Shown piece by piece: positions 17,996 through 27,368 of a stretch of DNA of 64,000 bases (within the stretch, counting starts at the first letter, position 1; each line of letters starts with the position of its first letter). The notes under the pieces are model-generated. The model saw nothing but the letters and a program-made list of their open reading frames with translations, was not told the origin of the DNA and searched no databases. Source of the DNA: Lacrimispora sp. 210928-DFI.3.58 (GTDB taxonomy: Bacteria > Bacillota > Clostridia > Lachnospirales > Lachnospiraceae); assembly GCF_020554865.1 (NCBI RefSeq), contig NZ_JAJCIC010000009.1:71583-135582 (forward strand). Direction: 5' to 3'. A program made the translations under genes and the position numbers.

Positions 17996-19336
17996 ATGAA
18001 CGATTCTGCATGTACTGTGTTTTTAGGCCTGATACAGCTGGCAGTGTGTATCATGCCCATATTTGTCTGCCTTGAACCAAAATATGGAAGCCGTGAAAAT
18101 ATTGCAGCTGTCTCCGGCTATCTGTGGGTCATTATGATATCTATACAGGCTCTGTTTTCCATTGAGCCCTCTGTTTTCTTTGTATTCCGGTGCATCTATT
18201 CCTGCCTGTTTTTCCTGGTGCTTTTGATATTTTTTCAGGGAAGCATGATGCAGAAGGCGTTTCTCTATATTTCTGCCGGGCTGTTTGCTGTGCTGGCAAC
18301 CTCGCTGAATGAATTTGCGGTCTGGATGCTCAGAAGGCAGGTGGATCTGTCCTACGGGCAGGTGCGGGTGATCGTGTCGCTGGTGACGGCCTGCGGCTAT
18401 TATGTGCTGGTGCAGTTTTGGCTTAAAAACCGTGTAAACAGGCTCTTTCACCAGCTGTCCATGAAAAATGCGGCTCTTCTGGTGGTGTTTCCCAGCATCT
18501 TTTTAGGCATTCTTTTTATTGGTGTCAATACCATCTTTTCCACCAGCACTTTGTTTCAGCGGGGGATCGAGGATATTCTGTTCTTCCTGACGCTTTGCGT
18601 CATGATCATGGTGCTCTATATCATGATCCTAAGCAGTATTTTGGAGATTATGGACAAAAGGCAGACAGAGGAGGAGCTTCAGTTTGCGCGTCAGCTTATC
18701 GCACAGCAGAGGGAGCATTACAACCAGACCTTAGATTATATGGAACAGGTCCGGATCATCAAGCATGATTTCCGCCATCATATCCATGCCCTGCTGCACA
18801 TGGATAAAGAGCAGCAGACGAGATATTTGCAGAATCTCCAAAAAGAGCTGGATGCTGCGGTGGAAACAGTATTTTGCAGGAACCAGGCAGTGAATGGGCT
18901 GGTAAAGGAATATGCAGCCAGGGCAGAGCGGGAGGGCATCACATTTTCTGCCCAGATGGATCTGTCTGCCCATGTGCCGGTGGATGACCTGACCCTCTGT
19001 ATTGTGATCGGAAATCTCTTGGAAAATGCCATGGAGGCCTGCCGGAGGATGAAGGAAAAGGGCTTTATACGCCTGCAGGCCCGCTGGATAGAGGATCATT
19101 TGATGATGCTGGTGGAAAATTCCTACAGCGGACAGATACGCCAAAATGGCGAAAAGCTTCTCTCAAGCAAGAAGGACGGCGGTCTGGGCCTCCTAAGTAT
19201 CCGGCGCATTTTAAACCAGCCGGGAGATGAATTTGATGTGGATTATGACGGAAAGGTGTTCACGGCCATGGTGAAGATTGTGGACAGAACCCAGGCACAG
19301 GTATATAATAAGGTGGCGGAGCCCCAGCATATATAG
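17996..19336 (+). CDS. GHKL-type (AgrC-like) sensor histidine kinase
   Basis: 446 residues. Six to seven hydrophobic segments fill residues 1-215; a short coiled segment leads to the phosphoacceptor box with His257 in IIKHDFRHHIHALL, then a GHKL ATPase domain (IGNLLENAMEACRR, GGLGLLSIRRIL). Typical of peptide- or metabolite-sensing kinases paired with LytTR regulators. No AgrD-like peptide gene or AgrB protease lies nearby, so it is not an obvious quorum-sensing operon. thiD begins 53 bp later, perhaps in the same transcript. Confidence 0.93.
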   Translation: MNDSACTVFLGLIQLAVCIMPIFVCLEPKYGSRENIAAVSGYLWVIMISIQALFSIEPSVFFVFRCIYSCLFFLVLLIFFQGSMMQKAFLYISAGLFAVLATSLNEFAVWMLRRQVDLSYGQVRVIVSLVTACGYYVLVQFWLKNRVNRLFHQLSMKNAALLVVFPSIFLGILFIGVNTIFSTSTLFQRGIEDILFFLTLCVMIMVLYIMILSSILEIMDKRQTEEELQFARQLIAQQREHYNQTLDYMEQVRIIKHDFRHHIHALLHMDKEQQTRYLQNLQKELDAAVETVFCRNQAVNGLVKEYAARAEREGITFSAQMDLSAHVPVDDLTLCIVIGNLLENAMEACRRMKEKGFIRLQARWIEDHLMMLVENSYSGQIRQNGEKLLSSKKDGGLGLLSIRRILNQPGDEFDVDYDGKVFTAMVKIVDRTQAQVYNKVAEPQHI

Positions 19337-19389
19337 CTGGCCGTGTTCAGGCATATGCCGGGGGCAGTACAAGAAGGAGGAGAAGGCAG

Positions 19390-20187
19390 ATGAAAATGAA
19401 GACAGCCTTAACAATAGCAGGCAGTGATTCCAGCGGAGGAGCAGGGATCCAGGCAGATATTAAAACCATGACGGTCCACGGTGTATATGCCATGAGCGCC
19501 ATTACAGCCCTGACAGCCCAGAATACAGTGGGAGTCACAGGGATCATGGAGGTGACGCCGGAATTTTTGGGGGAACAGCTGGACAATATATTTACAGACA
19601 TTGTCCCTGATGCAGTGAAGATCGGCATGGTGTCCTCAAAGGGACTCATTGAGATGATCGCAGACAAGCTGGCTTTCTATCAAGCAGTAAATGTGGTAGT
19701 GGACCCGGTGATGGTGGCCACCAGCGGAGCAAAGCTGATCAGTGACGAGGCTATCGATACCTTAAAGGAGCGGCTGCTTCCCATGGCATCCCTTTTGACG
19801 CCAAATATCCCGGAGGCGGAGATCCTTTCCGGGTCAGAGATCCATTCGGCGCAGGATATGGAGAAGGCGGCAGCGGCGATCTCGGAGCGCTATGGCTGCA
19901 GCGTCCTGTTAAAAGGCGGACACCAGTTAAATGACGCCAATGACCTGCTTTGCAGGGCCGGAAGCCTGCGATGGTTTATGGGAAAGCGCATAGACAATCC
20001 CAACACCCATGGCACAGGCTGCACTCTTTCCAGCGCCATTGCCTCCAATCTGGCAAAAGGAATGGAGATGGATGAGGCGGTGAGCCATGCAAAGGCCTAT
20101 TTGTCAGGGGCCCTGGAGGCCATGCTGGATCTGGGCAGGGGAAGCGGGCCCATGAATCATGCCTTTGCGATCAAAGGTGAATATTGA
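19390..20187 (+). CDS. thiD: Hydroxymethylpyrimidine/phosphomethylpyrimidine kinase
   Basis: 265 residues of the ribokinase fold. It phosphorylates HMP and then HMP-phosphate for thiamine synthesis or salvage. Signatures: TIAGSDSSGGAGIQADIKT at the N terminus, VVDPVMVATSGAKLI, TPNIPEAEIL, and the catalytic anion hole NTHGTGCTLSSAIASNLAKG near residue 212. GAAGGAGGAGA precedes the ATG. No other thiamine gene and no TPP riboswitch are visible nearby, so it probably serves salvage, or acts as the related pyridoxal kinase seen in some Firmicutes. Confidence 0.93.
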   Translation: MKMKTALTIAGSDSSGGAGIQADIKTMTVHGVYAMSAITALTAQNTVGVTGIMEVTPEFLGEQLDNIFTDIVPDAVKIGMVSSKGLIEMIADKLAFYQAVNVVVDPVMVATSGAKLISDEAIDTLKERLLPMASLLTPNIPEAEILSGSEIHSAQDMEKAAAAISERYGCSVLLKGGHQLNDANDLLCRAGSLRWFMGKRIDNPNTHGTGCTLSSAIASNLAKGMEMDEAVSHAKAYLSGALEAMLDLGRGSGPMNHAFAIKGEY

Positions 20188-20206
20188 AAGGAGTTTTTTA
20201 CGTATT

Positions 20207-21001
20207 ATGAAAAAATGGATGTGTATATGCATGGCAGCCGTGCTGGCCATGACAGCTATGACTGGCTGTGCAGGAAAGAGCACGGATAAAGCTGCAGCGG
20301 AGACCACGGCAGAGGCGGTGACGGAAGCTGCAGGGGAGACTGCGGCGGACACCACGGCGGAAGCAGGGGAGTCTGCGGAGGCAGCCGGGACGACAGCTGC
20401 AGAAGAAGCAGGAGATACAGAAGAAGAGATCGCCGGGGAAACCGGCAGCGCAGAAGAAGCTGGAGCCGATGAGGCAGAGGAGGAAGCAGCCCTGGCAGAG
20501 GCTGCTGGCAAACACCACATAGAGATCACTGTAAGGGACTACGGGACCATTTCCGTAGAGCTGGACGGCGATCATGCGCCAATCACAGTTGCCAATTTCT
20601 TAAAGCTGGCAGGTGACGGCTTCTATGACGGCCTGACCTTCCACCGCATCATAAGCGGCTTTATGATCCAGGGGGGAGATCCTTTCGGCACAGGTATGGG
20701 CGGTTCTGACAAGGAGATCAAAGGCGAATTTGCCGCCAATGGCGTGGACAACCCTCTCTCCCACACAAGGGGAGCTATCTCCATGGCCCGTTCCCAGAGA
20801 ATGGACAGCGCCAGCTCCCAGTTCTTCATTGTCCATGAGGACAGTACCTTTTTGGACGGCAACTATGCCTGCTTTGGCTATGTGACCGAAGGCATAGAGG
20901 TGGTGGATGCTATTTGCGAGGCCACTAAGGTGGAGGACAACAACGGTACTGTTGCAAAGAATAACCAGCCAGTGATCGAGAGTATAAAGGTGATTGATTA
21001 A
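20207..21001 (+). CDS. Lipoprotein cyclophilin-type peptidyl-prolyl isomerase
   Basis: 264 residues. A lipoprotein signal peptide ends at the lipobox TAMTGC, with Cys21 as the lipidated residue. Residues about 25-115 are a low-complexity Ala/Glu/Thr/Gly linker. The cyclophilin domain (about 118-264) contains VANFLKLAGDGFYDGLTFHR, FMIQGGDPFGTGMGG and SSQFFIVH, the active-site set including the FHR arginine. It would sit outside the membrane and assist folding of exported proteins. The ATG at 20207 is chosen because it begins the signal peptide; an upstream in-frame ATG overlaps thiD. A terminator follows. Confidence 0.93.
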   Translation: MKKWMCICMAAVLAMTAMTGCAGKSTDKAAAETTAEAVTEAAGETAADTTAEAGESAEAAGTTAAEEAGDTEEEIAGETGSAEEAGADEAEEEAALAEAAGKHHIEITVRDYGTISVELDGDHAPITVANFLKLAGDGFYDGLTFHRIISGFMIQGGDPFGTGMGGSDKEIKGEFAANGVDNPLSHTRGAISMARSQRMDSASSQFFIVHEDSTFLDGNYACFGYVTEGIEVVDAICEATKVEDNNGTVAKNNQPVIESIKVID

Positions 21002-21021
21002 AATAATAGAAAAAGCGGCAG

Positions 21022-21070
21022 GACGCGCCTGGAATGTATTGTGAAAAATGCATTGCAGAGCGCGTCTTTT
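21022..21070 (+). terminator. Intrinsic terminator after the cyclophilin gene
   Basis: Long hairpin: GACGCGC pairs with GCGCGTC, an inner AATGTATT/AATGCATT stem extends it, and TTTT follows. Confidence 0.8.
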
Positions 21071-21086
21071 GCTGATCTTTTTCTAC

Positions 21087-21115
21087 TTGCAAAGGATGGG
21101 CGGATAGAGTACATT
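21087..21115 (+). promoter_or_regulatory. Promoter of the first MATE transporter gene
   Basis: TTGCAA, 17-bp spacer, TACATT, 34 bp before the start codon. Confidence 0.5.
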
Positions 21116-21149
21116 ATTGGGATGATATGATAAAAAAGAGGATGAAATT

Positions 21150-22553
21150 ATGGCAAAGCAGACAGTGAGAGATATGACAGAAGGATCGCCATTTCAGCTG
21201 ATTCTGGCATTTTTTATACCAATGCTGTGCGGGATGCTGTTTCAGCAGCTTTACAGCATGGTGGATACCATCATAGTGGGCAAATGCCTGGGTGTGGGAG
21301 CCCTGGCCGCTGTGGGCGCTACCGGTTCCTTAAGCTTTATGATCATCGGCTTCTGCCAGGGCGTGTGCAGCGGCTTTTCCATACCGGTGGCCCAGAAGTT
21401 CGGGGAGAAAAATGAGAAGGCCCTAAGGCGGTTTGTAGCAAACAGCGGCTGGCTGGCCGCTCTGTTTTCACTGGTAATGACAACGGTGGTCTGCAGTCTC
21501 TGCCATTCCCTCCTGGTGTGGATGAATACGCCGGAGGACATTATAGAGGGTGCTTACCAGTATATTTTTGTTGTGTTCTTAGGGATTCCGGCTACATATC
21601 TCTATAACCTGCTTTCCGGTATTATCCGGTCTCTGGGAGACAGCACCACGCCATTGGTATTTCTGGTCCTTTCCTCCCTTCTCAATGTGGCGCTGGATTT
21701 CTTTACGATCCTTGTGCTGGATATGGGAGTGGCCGGAGCAGGCTGGGCTACCATTATTTCCCAGGCAGTGTCGGGGATTCTGTGCCTGATCTATATGCGC
21801 AAAAAATTTACGATCCTCCGGATGGAAGGGGATGAATGGAAGCCCAACCGCCGCTTTATGGCAGCGCTCTGCGGCATGGGAATCCCCATGGGTCTTCAGT
21901 ATTCCATCACAGCTATCGGCAGCGTAGTGCTCCAGACCGCCGTCAATGCCTTGGGTTCCATGGCAGTGGCTGCTGTCACTGCAGGCAACAAGATCGTCAT
22001 GTTCGCCTGCTGTCCCTTTGATGCCTTGGGGGCCACTATGGCTACCTACGGAGGACAGAATGTGGGGGCCAAACGCCTTGACCGTGTGGATCAGGGGCTT
22101 AAGGTGGGAACTGCCATTGGCTGCATCTATGCCATCGGGATCCTGGCTGTCCTATGGCTTTTCGGAAGCGGGATCGCTTTGCTGTTTGTGGATGCAGGGG
22201 AGAAGGAAATCCTTGCCAATACCCAGCTGTATGTGCTGATCAATGCAGCCCTTTTTATCCCATTGGTGATCGTCAATAACTTCCGTTTTATGATTCAGGG
22301 ATTGGGCTACTCAAAATTTGCCGTCATTGCAGGAGTCTGCGAGATGGCAGCCAGAGCCTCTGTGGGCTTCTTCCTGGTGCCTGTCTTTGGCTACGTGGCC
22401 TGCTGCTTTGCAAGCCCTGCGGCCTGGGTGGCGGCGGACCTGTTTTTAATACCGGCCTACCGGCATGTGATAAAAAGCCTGCAGAAGCTTTTTGGTGATG
22501 CACCGGGAAAAAATGAGAAAAAGTATTGGAAAACCGAGAGAATTGTGTTATAA
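21150..22553 (+). CDS. MATE-family efflux transporter
   Basis: 467 residues with twelve predicted membrane segments and MATE signatures near the N terminus (FFIPMLCGMLFQQLYSMVDT, then GALAAVGATGS) and a repeat in the second half (GSMAVAAVTAGNKI). It probably exports cationic compounds using a sodium or proton gradient. Preceded by its own promoter and terminator-isolated from upstream. Its last codons contain the promoter of the next operon (22526-22554), so the two units overlap. Confidence 0.93.
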   Translation: MAKQTVRDMTEGSPFQLILAFFIPMLCGMLFQQLYSMVDTIIVGKCLGVGALAAVGATGSLSFMIIGFCQGVCSGFSIPVAQKFGEKNEKALRRFVANSGWLAALFSLVMTTVVCSLCHSLLVWMNTPEDIIEGAYQYIFVVFLGIPATYLYNLLSGIIRSLGDSTTPLVFLVLSSLLNVALDFFTILVLDMGVAGAGWATIISQAVSGILCLIYMRKKFTILRMEGDEWKPNRRFMAALCGMGIPMGLQYSITAIGSVVLQTAVNALGSMAVAAVTAGNKIVMFACCPFDALGATMATYGGQNVGAKRLDRVDQGLKVGTAIGCIYAIGILAVLWLFGSGIALLFVDAGEKEILANTQLYVLINAALFIPLVIVNNFRFMIQGLGYSKFAVIAGVCEMAARASVGFFLVPVFGYVACCFASPAAWVAADLFLIPAYRHVIKSLQKLFGDAPGKNEKKYWKTERIVL

Positions 22554-22554
22554 T
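22526..22554 (+). promoter_or_regulatory. Promoter of the amino-acid ABC operon, inside the MATE gene end
   Basis: TTGGAA, 17-bp spacer, TATAAT; the -10 overlaps the MATE stop codon. It would yield a leader of about 125 nt that contains the hairpin at 22612-22644 before the binding-protein gene. Confidence 0.65.
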
Positions 22555-22611
22555 CTTTCCGTTATTTTATAGGAGCTTGTCTGCTGGCAGCAGCCAATAA
22601 AAGATGACGAT

Positions 22612-22644
22612 GAGGTCATACCTGGAACAGGTATGGCCTCTTTT
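22612..22644 (+). terminator. Terminator or attenuator in the amino-acid ABC leader
   Basis: GAGGTCATACCTG, GAA loop, CAGGTATGGCCTC, then TTTTGTT. It ends MATE transcription and, because a promoter lies upstream of it, also interrupts the leader of the following operon. Confidence 0.85.
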
Positions 22645-22684
22645 GTTATTTGTTGACAGGCATAGAAAAAGGAGGAAAAGGATT

Positions 22685-23632
22685 ATGAGAAAGAATGGAA
22701 GTAAGCTGGTCAGCCTTATGTGTGCAGGTTTGATGGCGGCCGGAGCCCTGACTGCCTGCGGCGGAGGAAGCAGCCAGGCAACAGAAGCTGCAGCAACAGA
22801 GGCTGTTAAGGAGACAGAGAAGGAGACAGCGGAGGCTGGCGGGACAGAGAGCACAGCAGCCGCAGAGGCTGCCCAATCTGAGAAAAAGACTCTCCGGGTG
22901 GCAATGGAGTGCGCCTATGCGCCCTATAACTGGACTCAGCCCGATGATGCCAACGGAGCTGTTCCCATTGCAGACAGCAATGAATATGCATATGGTTATG
23001 ATGTCATGATGGCAAAAAAGATCAGCGAGGAATTGGGCTATGATCTGGAGATCGTACGCCTTGACTGGGATTCCCTGATCCCTGCTGTTTCCACTGGCCA
23101 GGTAGACTGTGTGATTGCAGGCCAGTCCATTACCTCAGAGCGCCTTCAGGCAGTAGATTTTACGGAGCCCTACTACTATGCTACTATTGTTACCCTGGTA
23201 AAGAAGGGCAGCCAATATGAAAATGCAGCCAGTGTAGCTGATTTAAAGGGAGCCACCTGTACCTCTCAGCAGAGCACCATCTGGTATGATACCTGCCTGC
23301 CGCAGATTGAGGATGCCAATATCCTGGCAGCAACTGCCAGCGCCCCGGATATGCTGATGTCCTTAAATGCAGGAAAATGCGATCTGATTGTTACAGACCA
23401 GCCCACAGGAAAGGGCGCCCTGGTTGCTTATCCGGATTTTAAGATGCTGGAATTTGGCGGCGGCGAGAAGGATTTCCAGGTGACAGACGAGGATATCAAC
23501 ATCGGCATTTCCCTGAAAAAGGGCAATACAGAGCTTAAGGATGCCATCAACAGCGTATTGGCAACAATGACCCCGGACGACTATTCCGCCATGATGGATG
23601 AAGCGATTTCTGTGCAGCCTCTGGCAAACTGA
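22685..23632 (+). CDS. Amino-acid ABC transporter substrate-binding lipoprotein
   Basis: 315 residues. Lipoprotein signal peptide with lipobox ALTAC, then a low-complexity Ala/Thr/Glu linker, then a family 3 solute-binding domain (LRVAMECAYAPYNW; YGYDVMMAKKISEELGYDLE; DWDSLIPAVSTGQVDCVIAG; DFTEPYYY). Such proteins capture polar amino acids outside the membrane and deliver them to the permease/ATPase pair encoded next. AAAAAGGAGG precedes the ATG at 22685; an in-frame ATG at 22604 would add 27 residues before the signal peptide and is unlikely. The exact amino acid is not evident. Confidence 0.95.
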   Translation: MRKNGSKLVSLMCAGLMAAGALTACGGGSSQATEAAATEAVKETEKETAEAGGTESTAAAEAAQSEKKTLRVAMECAYAPYNWTQPDDANGAVPIADSNEYAYGYDVMMAKKISEELGYDLEIVRLDWDSLIPAVSTGQVDCVIAGQSITSERLQAVDFTEPYYYATIVTLVKKGSQYENAASVADLKGATCTSQQSTIWYDTCLPQIEDANILAATASAPDMLMSLNAGKCDLIVTDQPTGKGALVAYPDFKMLEFGGGEKDFQVTDEDINIGISLKKGNTELKDAINSVLATMTPDDYSAMMDEAISVQPLAN

Positions 23633-23713
23633 CAGGGAAAACACAAGGTTACTGTTCACAGAAGGGCTGCCTGTCAGCTGGGCTGTGGACAGTAGCAAGA
23701 GAAGGAGAATATT

Positions 23714-24511
23714 ATGCCTACAGACTTTTTCGGCCGCGTAATGGTCGTATTTAACCGGTATGGTATGTCTATGCTCCAGGGAGCAGGAGTCAGCTTTAAG
23801 ATTGCCCTGGTAGGCACCCTGGCAGGCTGCATTATCGGTTTTGCAGTCGGCATTGTCCAGACAATACCTGTGGGGAGGGGAGACAATCTGGCGAAGAAGG
23901 GAGTCCTCTGGCTTGTAAAGCTGGTCCTGAATGCCTATGTGGAGTTTTTCAGGGGCACCCCCATGATGGCCCAGGCCATGTTCATCTATTATGGTCTTCT
24001 GCCTCTTATGGGTATTAATCTGTCCATGTGGCAGTCTGCCTATATCATTTTATCCATCAACACCGGCGCATATATGGCTGAGACAGTCAGGGGCGGCATT
24101 CTCTCCATTGATCCGGGCCAGACAGAGGGAGCCAAATCCATCGGCATGACTCATGTGCAGACTATGCTCTATGTCATTCTTCCCCAGGCCCTGCGCAATA
24201 TCATGCCCCAGATCGGCAATAACCTGATCATCAATATCAAGGACAGCTGTGTCCTCTCTGTCATCGGCGTGGCAGAGCTGCTTTATAAGACAAAGGCAGC
24301 AGCCGGGGCCCTGTATATGAACTTTGAGGCCTATACGATCACCATGATCATGTATTTTATCATGACCTTTACCTGCTCCAGGCTGCTTCGGCTGTGGGAG
24401 AACCATATGGATGGGGCGGACAATTTTGACCTGGCCACTACGGATACCCTGGCCCATACCAGCGGCATGACCCGCTATCCGGACGACAAGAAAAAGGAGG
24501 AGGGGCGATGA
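23714..24511 (+). CDS. Amino-acid ABC transporter permease
   Basis: 265 residues of the HisM/GlnP type: about five membrane segments and the conserved cytoplasmic EAA loop ([20 protein letters not shown] then [16 protein letters not shown]) that docks with the ATPase. [13 protein letters not shown] is the family signature in the first half. GAAGGAGAA precedes the start. Overlaps the ATPase gene by four bases. A single permease gene implies a homodimeric channel. Confidence 0.95.
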   Translation: MPTDFFGRVMVVFNRYGMSMLQGAGVSFKIALVGTLAGCIIGFAVGIVQTIPVGRGDNLAKKGVLWLVKLVLNAYVEFFRGTPMMAQAMFIYYGLLPLMGINLSMWQSAYIILSINTGAYMAETVRGGILSIDPGQTEGAKSIGMTHVQTMLYVILPQALRNIMPQIGNNLIINIKDSCVLSVIGVAELLYKTKAAAGALYMNFEAYTITMIMYFIMTFTCSRLLRLWENHMDGADNFDLATTDTLAHTSGMTRYPDDKKKEEGR

Positions 24512-25251
24512 AAGAGGATAGGATTTTGGAGATACGCCATTTAAGCAAGACCTTTGGAACGAATCTTGTCTTAAAGGATATTGATTTTCAGGTAAATGGC
24601 GGCGATGTCACCTGCATCATCGGCGCCTCCGGCTCCGGCAAGTCCACGCTGCTTAGGTGCCTGAATCTCCTTGAAACGCCCACCACCGGGGAGATCGTAT
24701 ACCATGGAACCAACATTGCGGACGTGAAAATGAATGCGCCGAAGTACCGTTCCAGGGTGGGAATGGTATTCCAGAGCTTTAATCTGTTCAATAATATGAC
24801 TGTTCTGGAAAACTGCATCATCGGTCAGACAAAGGTCCTGAAAAAGAGCAAGGAGGAGGCAAAAAGAAACGCCCTCTCCTATTTGGAGAAGGTGGGGATG
24901 GCCCCCTACATCAATGCAAAGCCCAGGCAGCTTTCCGGCGGACAGAAGCAGAGGGTGGCGATCGCCAGGGCCCTTGCCATGGAGCCGGAGGTCCTTCTCT
25001 TCGATGAGCCTACCTCCGCTCTGGATCCCCAGATGGTGGGAGAGGTTCTGGAGGTCATGCAGAGGCTGGCGGAAGAAGGCCTTACCATGATCATTGTGAC
25101 CCATGAAATGGCCTTTGCAAGAGATGTTTCCAGCCATGTGGTATTCATGGCGGACGGTGTCATCGTGGAGGAGGGAACTCCGAAACAGATATTCGGAGAG
25201 CCCAAAAAAGAACAGACAAAGGAATTTTTGAGCCGGTTCAGGCATGGATGA
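24508..25251 (+). CDS. Amino-acid ABC transporter ATP-binding protein
   Basis: 247 residues of the GlnQ/HisP type. Walker [11 protein letters not shown] loop in VFQSFNLF, signature [16 protein letters not shown], Walker [13 protein letters not shown], and H loop in VTHEM. Powers import of the amino acid bound by the lipoprotein encoded at 22685. Its length is normal for polar amino-acid importers, which end after the nucleotide-binding domain. Its stop codon overlaps the start of a 47-codon cysteine-rich ORF (ATGA), suggesting that small protein is made in step with it. Confidence 0.96.
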   Translation: MKEDRILEIRHLSKTFGTNLVLKDIDFQVNGGDVTCIIGASGSGKSTLLRCLNLLETPTTGEIVYHGTNIADVKMNAPKYRSRVGMVFQSFNLFNNMTVLENCIIGQTKVLKKSKEEAKRNALSYLEKVGMAPYINAKPRQLSGGQKQRVAIARALAMEPEVLLFDEPTSALDPQMVGEVLEVMQRLAEEGLTMIIVTHEMAFARDVSSHVVFMADGVIVEEGTPKQIFGEPKKEQTKEFLSRFRHG

Positions 25252-25391
25252 TCCCCATTCCTGGCCTGAAGCCGGAGCGCTGCCGTTTTGCCTCCAGATG
25301 CCCTTACTGTACTGATGCCTGTCTAAGCTGCAATCCAAAGCTTACGGACATGGGCGGAGGACAACAGGTGGCCTGTCTGAAGTGCCAGTAA
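25248..25391 (+). CDS. 47-residue cysteine-rich protein resembling the OppD/DppD C-terminal tail
   Basis: Seven Cys in 47 residues (12, 18, 21, 25, 28, 43, 46). The pattern [13 protein letters not shown] and VACLKC closely matches the C-terminal oligopeptide-transporter tail of Opp/Dpp ATPases (typically CRFxPRCPxAxDxC and GHxVACH), whose four conserved Cys bind an iron-sulfur cluster in solved importers. Here it is free-standing and starts by ATGA overlap with a polar amino-acid ABC ATPase that lacks such a tail. It could be a subunit of that importer or a remnant of a lost Opp gene; the intact start, stop and coupling favour a working gene. No terminator is obvious after it. Confidence 0.65.
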   Translation: MIPIPGLKPERCRFASRCPYCTDACLSCNPKLTDMGGGQQVACLKCQ

Positions 25392-25409
25392 AAGAGGGCG
25401 CGCCCGGAA

Positions 25410-25595
25410 TCAGCGGCAGCTTTTTCCGTCACCGGTGTTCGCCCTTGTAATGTAGGGATAGAGCTCCTCGTAATATTCTTTCTCCGCCTCTGACTGGGGA
25501 AGAGAGGGAATAAGGCCGGTACAGTCCATGGCGGAGCAGGCCTGGATATCGATATCGTAATCGTCCTTTTTTGATGGATGTGTGTTGTTGGACAT
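25410..25595 (-). CDS. Small conserved-looking protein with a CSAMDCTGLIP motif
   Basis: 61 residues, acidic, no signal peptide or membrane segment. An excellent ribosome binding site (GGAGGTGA, eight bases before ATG) and a TATACT-like -10 upstream support expression. The central DIDIQACSAMDCTGLIPSLP with two Cys four apart, followed by a Tyr/Glu-rich stretch, looks like a short family I have seen in Lachnospiraceae, of unknown role. It lies alone between the convergent ABC operon end and the pyrG terminator. Confidence 0.7.
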   Translation of the reverse strand: MSNNTHPSKKDDYDIDIQACSAMDCTGLIPSLPQSEAEKEYYEELYPYITRANTGDGKSCR

Positions 25596-25669
25596 AGATG
25601 GATCTCACCTCCGTTCTAACTAGTATATATGTTAGTCTGTTGGATAAAACAGAAATCCATACTGGGAAT

Positions 25670-25730
25670 AAATAAAAATACAGGAGAGACATGGCAGCGG
25701 CTGTTTTATACAGCGGCCATGTCTCTCCTG
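25670..25730 (-). terminator. Intrinsic terminator of pyrG
   Basis: Read on the minus strand: CAGGAGAGACATGGC pairs with GCCATGTCTCTCCTG through 15 bp around a structured loop, followed by TATTTTTATTT. Confidence 0.85.
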
Positions 25731-25766
25731 CGTTTCGCCATTTTTATGGGGTGGTCTTTTCAGGCA

Positions 25767-27368
25767 TTATTCATTTTTTAATGCAGCCTCAATAAAGCCT
25801 CTGAAGAGAGGATGAGGCCTGTTTGGCCTGGATTTTAATTCCGGGTGGGCCTGGGTGGCAACGAACCAGGGATGCTCCGGCAGCTCGATCATCTCCACGA
25901 TCCGGTTGTCAGGGGAAAGGCCGGAGAGCATCATGCCGTGCTCGGTCAGGGCCTTCCGGTAGTCGTTGTTCACCTCATAGCGGTGCCTGTGGCGCTCATG
26001 GATGGTCTCCTGACCATAGAGGCCATAAGCCTTTGAAGCCTTGTCCAGGACGCAGGGGTAGGAGCCAAGCCTTAAGGTACCGCCGATATCCTCGATGCCG
26101 TCCTGTTCCGGCATGAGATGGATCACAGGATGGGTGGTGGAAGGATTCAGCTCCACGCTGTGGGCATCGGACCAGCCGATGACATTTCTGGCAAACTCTA
26201 CGATGGAGAGCTGCATGCCGAGACAGAGTCCCAGGAAGGGTACGCCATGCTCCCTGGCATACCGGATCGCATAGATCTTTCCATCAATGCCCCTGTCTCC
26301 GAAGCCGCCGGGTACCAGGATGCCCTTTACATCACCCAGAATGTCTCCTACATTTTCAGAGGTGACAGTCTCGGAATCTACCCATTTAATATGCACCTGG
26401 GCATGGTTTGCGACGCCTCCGTGCTTTAGGGCCTCCACAACAGAGATGTAGGCATCGTGAAGCTGTGTGTATTTGCCGACAAGGGCCACTGTAACGTCCT
26501 TATCAGGGTGCTTCCAGGCATTGATCATAGCCTGCCAGTCAGCCAGATCCGGTTCAGGGCAGGGAAGGTCAAGGCATTCACAGGCCACCTGTGCTAAGTG
26601 TTCCTCCTCCATAACAAGGGGCACTTCATAAAGCACTTCCACATCTAAGTTTTGAAGTACATGGGATTTTGGTACATTGCAGAAAAGCGCAATCTTGTTT
26701 TTGATGCCGTCGTCCAGTGGATGCTCGGAGCGGCAGACGAGAATATCGGGCTGTATGCCCATGCCCTGGAGGTCTTTTACGCTGGCCTGGGTGGGCTTTG
26801 TCTTGAGCTCGCCGGAGGCCTTTAAGTAAGGGATCAGGGTAACGTGGATGAGACAGGTATTGCCGGGACCTACCTCCCGCTGGAACTGGCGGATGGCCTC
26901 TAAGAAGGGCTGGCTTTCGATGTCGCCGACAGTGCCGCCTACCTCGATGATGGCGATCTCAGTCTCGTTGTCATTGTAGTTGCGGTGGAAGCGGCTCTTG
27001 ATCTCGTTGGTAATGTGGGGGATTACCTGTACGGTGCCGCCGCCAAAGTCGCCGCGGCGTTCCTTCTGAAGGACGGACCAGTAAACCTTTCCGGTCGTGA
27101 CGTTGGAATTTTTCGTCAGGCTTTCATCGATGAAGCGTTCATAGTGGCCCAGATCCAGGTCTGTCTCTGCTCCGTCGTCCGTTACAAAGACCTCGCCATG
27201 CTGTACGGGGTTCATGGTGCCGGGGTCGATGTTGATGTAGGGATCAAACTTCTGCATGGTTACTTTGTAGCCTCTCGCCTTTAAGAGACGGCCAAGAGAG
27301 GCTGCCGTGATTCCTTTTCCGAGGCCGGAGACAACGCCGCCGGTAACGAAAACGTATTTGACTGGCAT
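25767..27368 (-). CDS. pyrG: CTP synthase
   Basis: 533 residues. Converts UTP, ATP and glutamine to CTP, the last step of pyrimidine nucleotide synthesis. N-terminal synthetase domain: [20 protein letters not shown] (P loop), [35 protein letters not shown]-terminal class I glutaminase with the nucleophile Cys in [10 protein letters not shown] and the His/Glu pair near HPE ([10 protein letters not shown]). AAAAGGAGG precedes the ATG. Monocistronic, divergent from ftsH. A possible minus-strand -10 lies at 27432-27437. I do not see the C-tract start that mediates CTP-sensitive slippage in Bacillus. Confidence 0.98.
   Translation of the reverse strand: MPVKYVFVTGGVVSGLGKGITAASLGRLLKARGYKVTMQKFDPYINIDPGTMNPVQHGEVFVTDDGAETDLDLGHYERFIDESLTKNSNVTTGKVYWSVLQKERRGDFGGGTVQVIPHITNEIKSRFHRNYNDNETEIAIIEVGGTVGDIESQPFLEAIRQFQREVGPGNTCLIHVTLIPYLKASGELKTKPTQASVKDLQGMGIQPDILVCRSEHPLDDGIKNKIALFCNVPKSHVLQNLDVEVLYEVPLVMEEEHLAQVACECLDLPCPEPDLADWQAMINAWKHPDKDVTVALVGKYTQLHDAYISVVEALKHGGVANHAQVHIKWVDSETVTSENVGDILGDVKGILVPGGFGDRGIDGKIYAIRYAREHGVPFLGLCLGMQLSIVEFARNVIGWSDAHSVELNPSTTHPVIHLMPEQDGIEDIGGTLRLGSYPCVLDKASKAYGLYGQETIHERHRHRYEVNNDYRKALTEHGMMLSGLSPDNRIVEMIELPEHPWFVATQAHPELKSRPNRPHPLFRGFIEAALKNE

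Noticed and set aside
17273..19336. Agr-type quorum-sensing locus
   Set aside because: Regulator and kinase are of the right types, but no AgrB protease or AgrD peptide ORF is present on either side.
19337..19389. TPP riboswitch ahead of thiD
   Set aside because: The 53-bp gap is too short and contains no THI-box motifs.
22555..22684. T-box or known riboswitch in the amino-acid ABC leader
   Set aside because: The leader is short and shows no T-box sequence (TGG-accepting bulge) or known aptamer core; only a terminator hairpin is evident.
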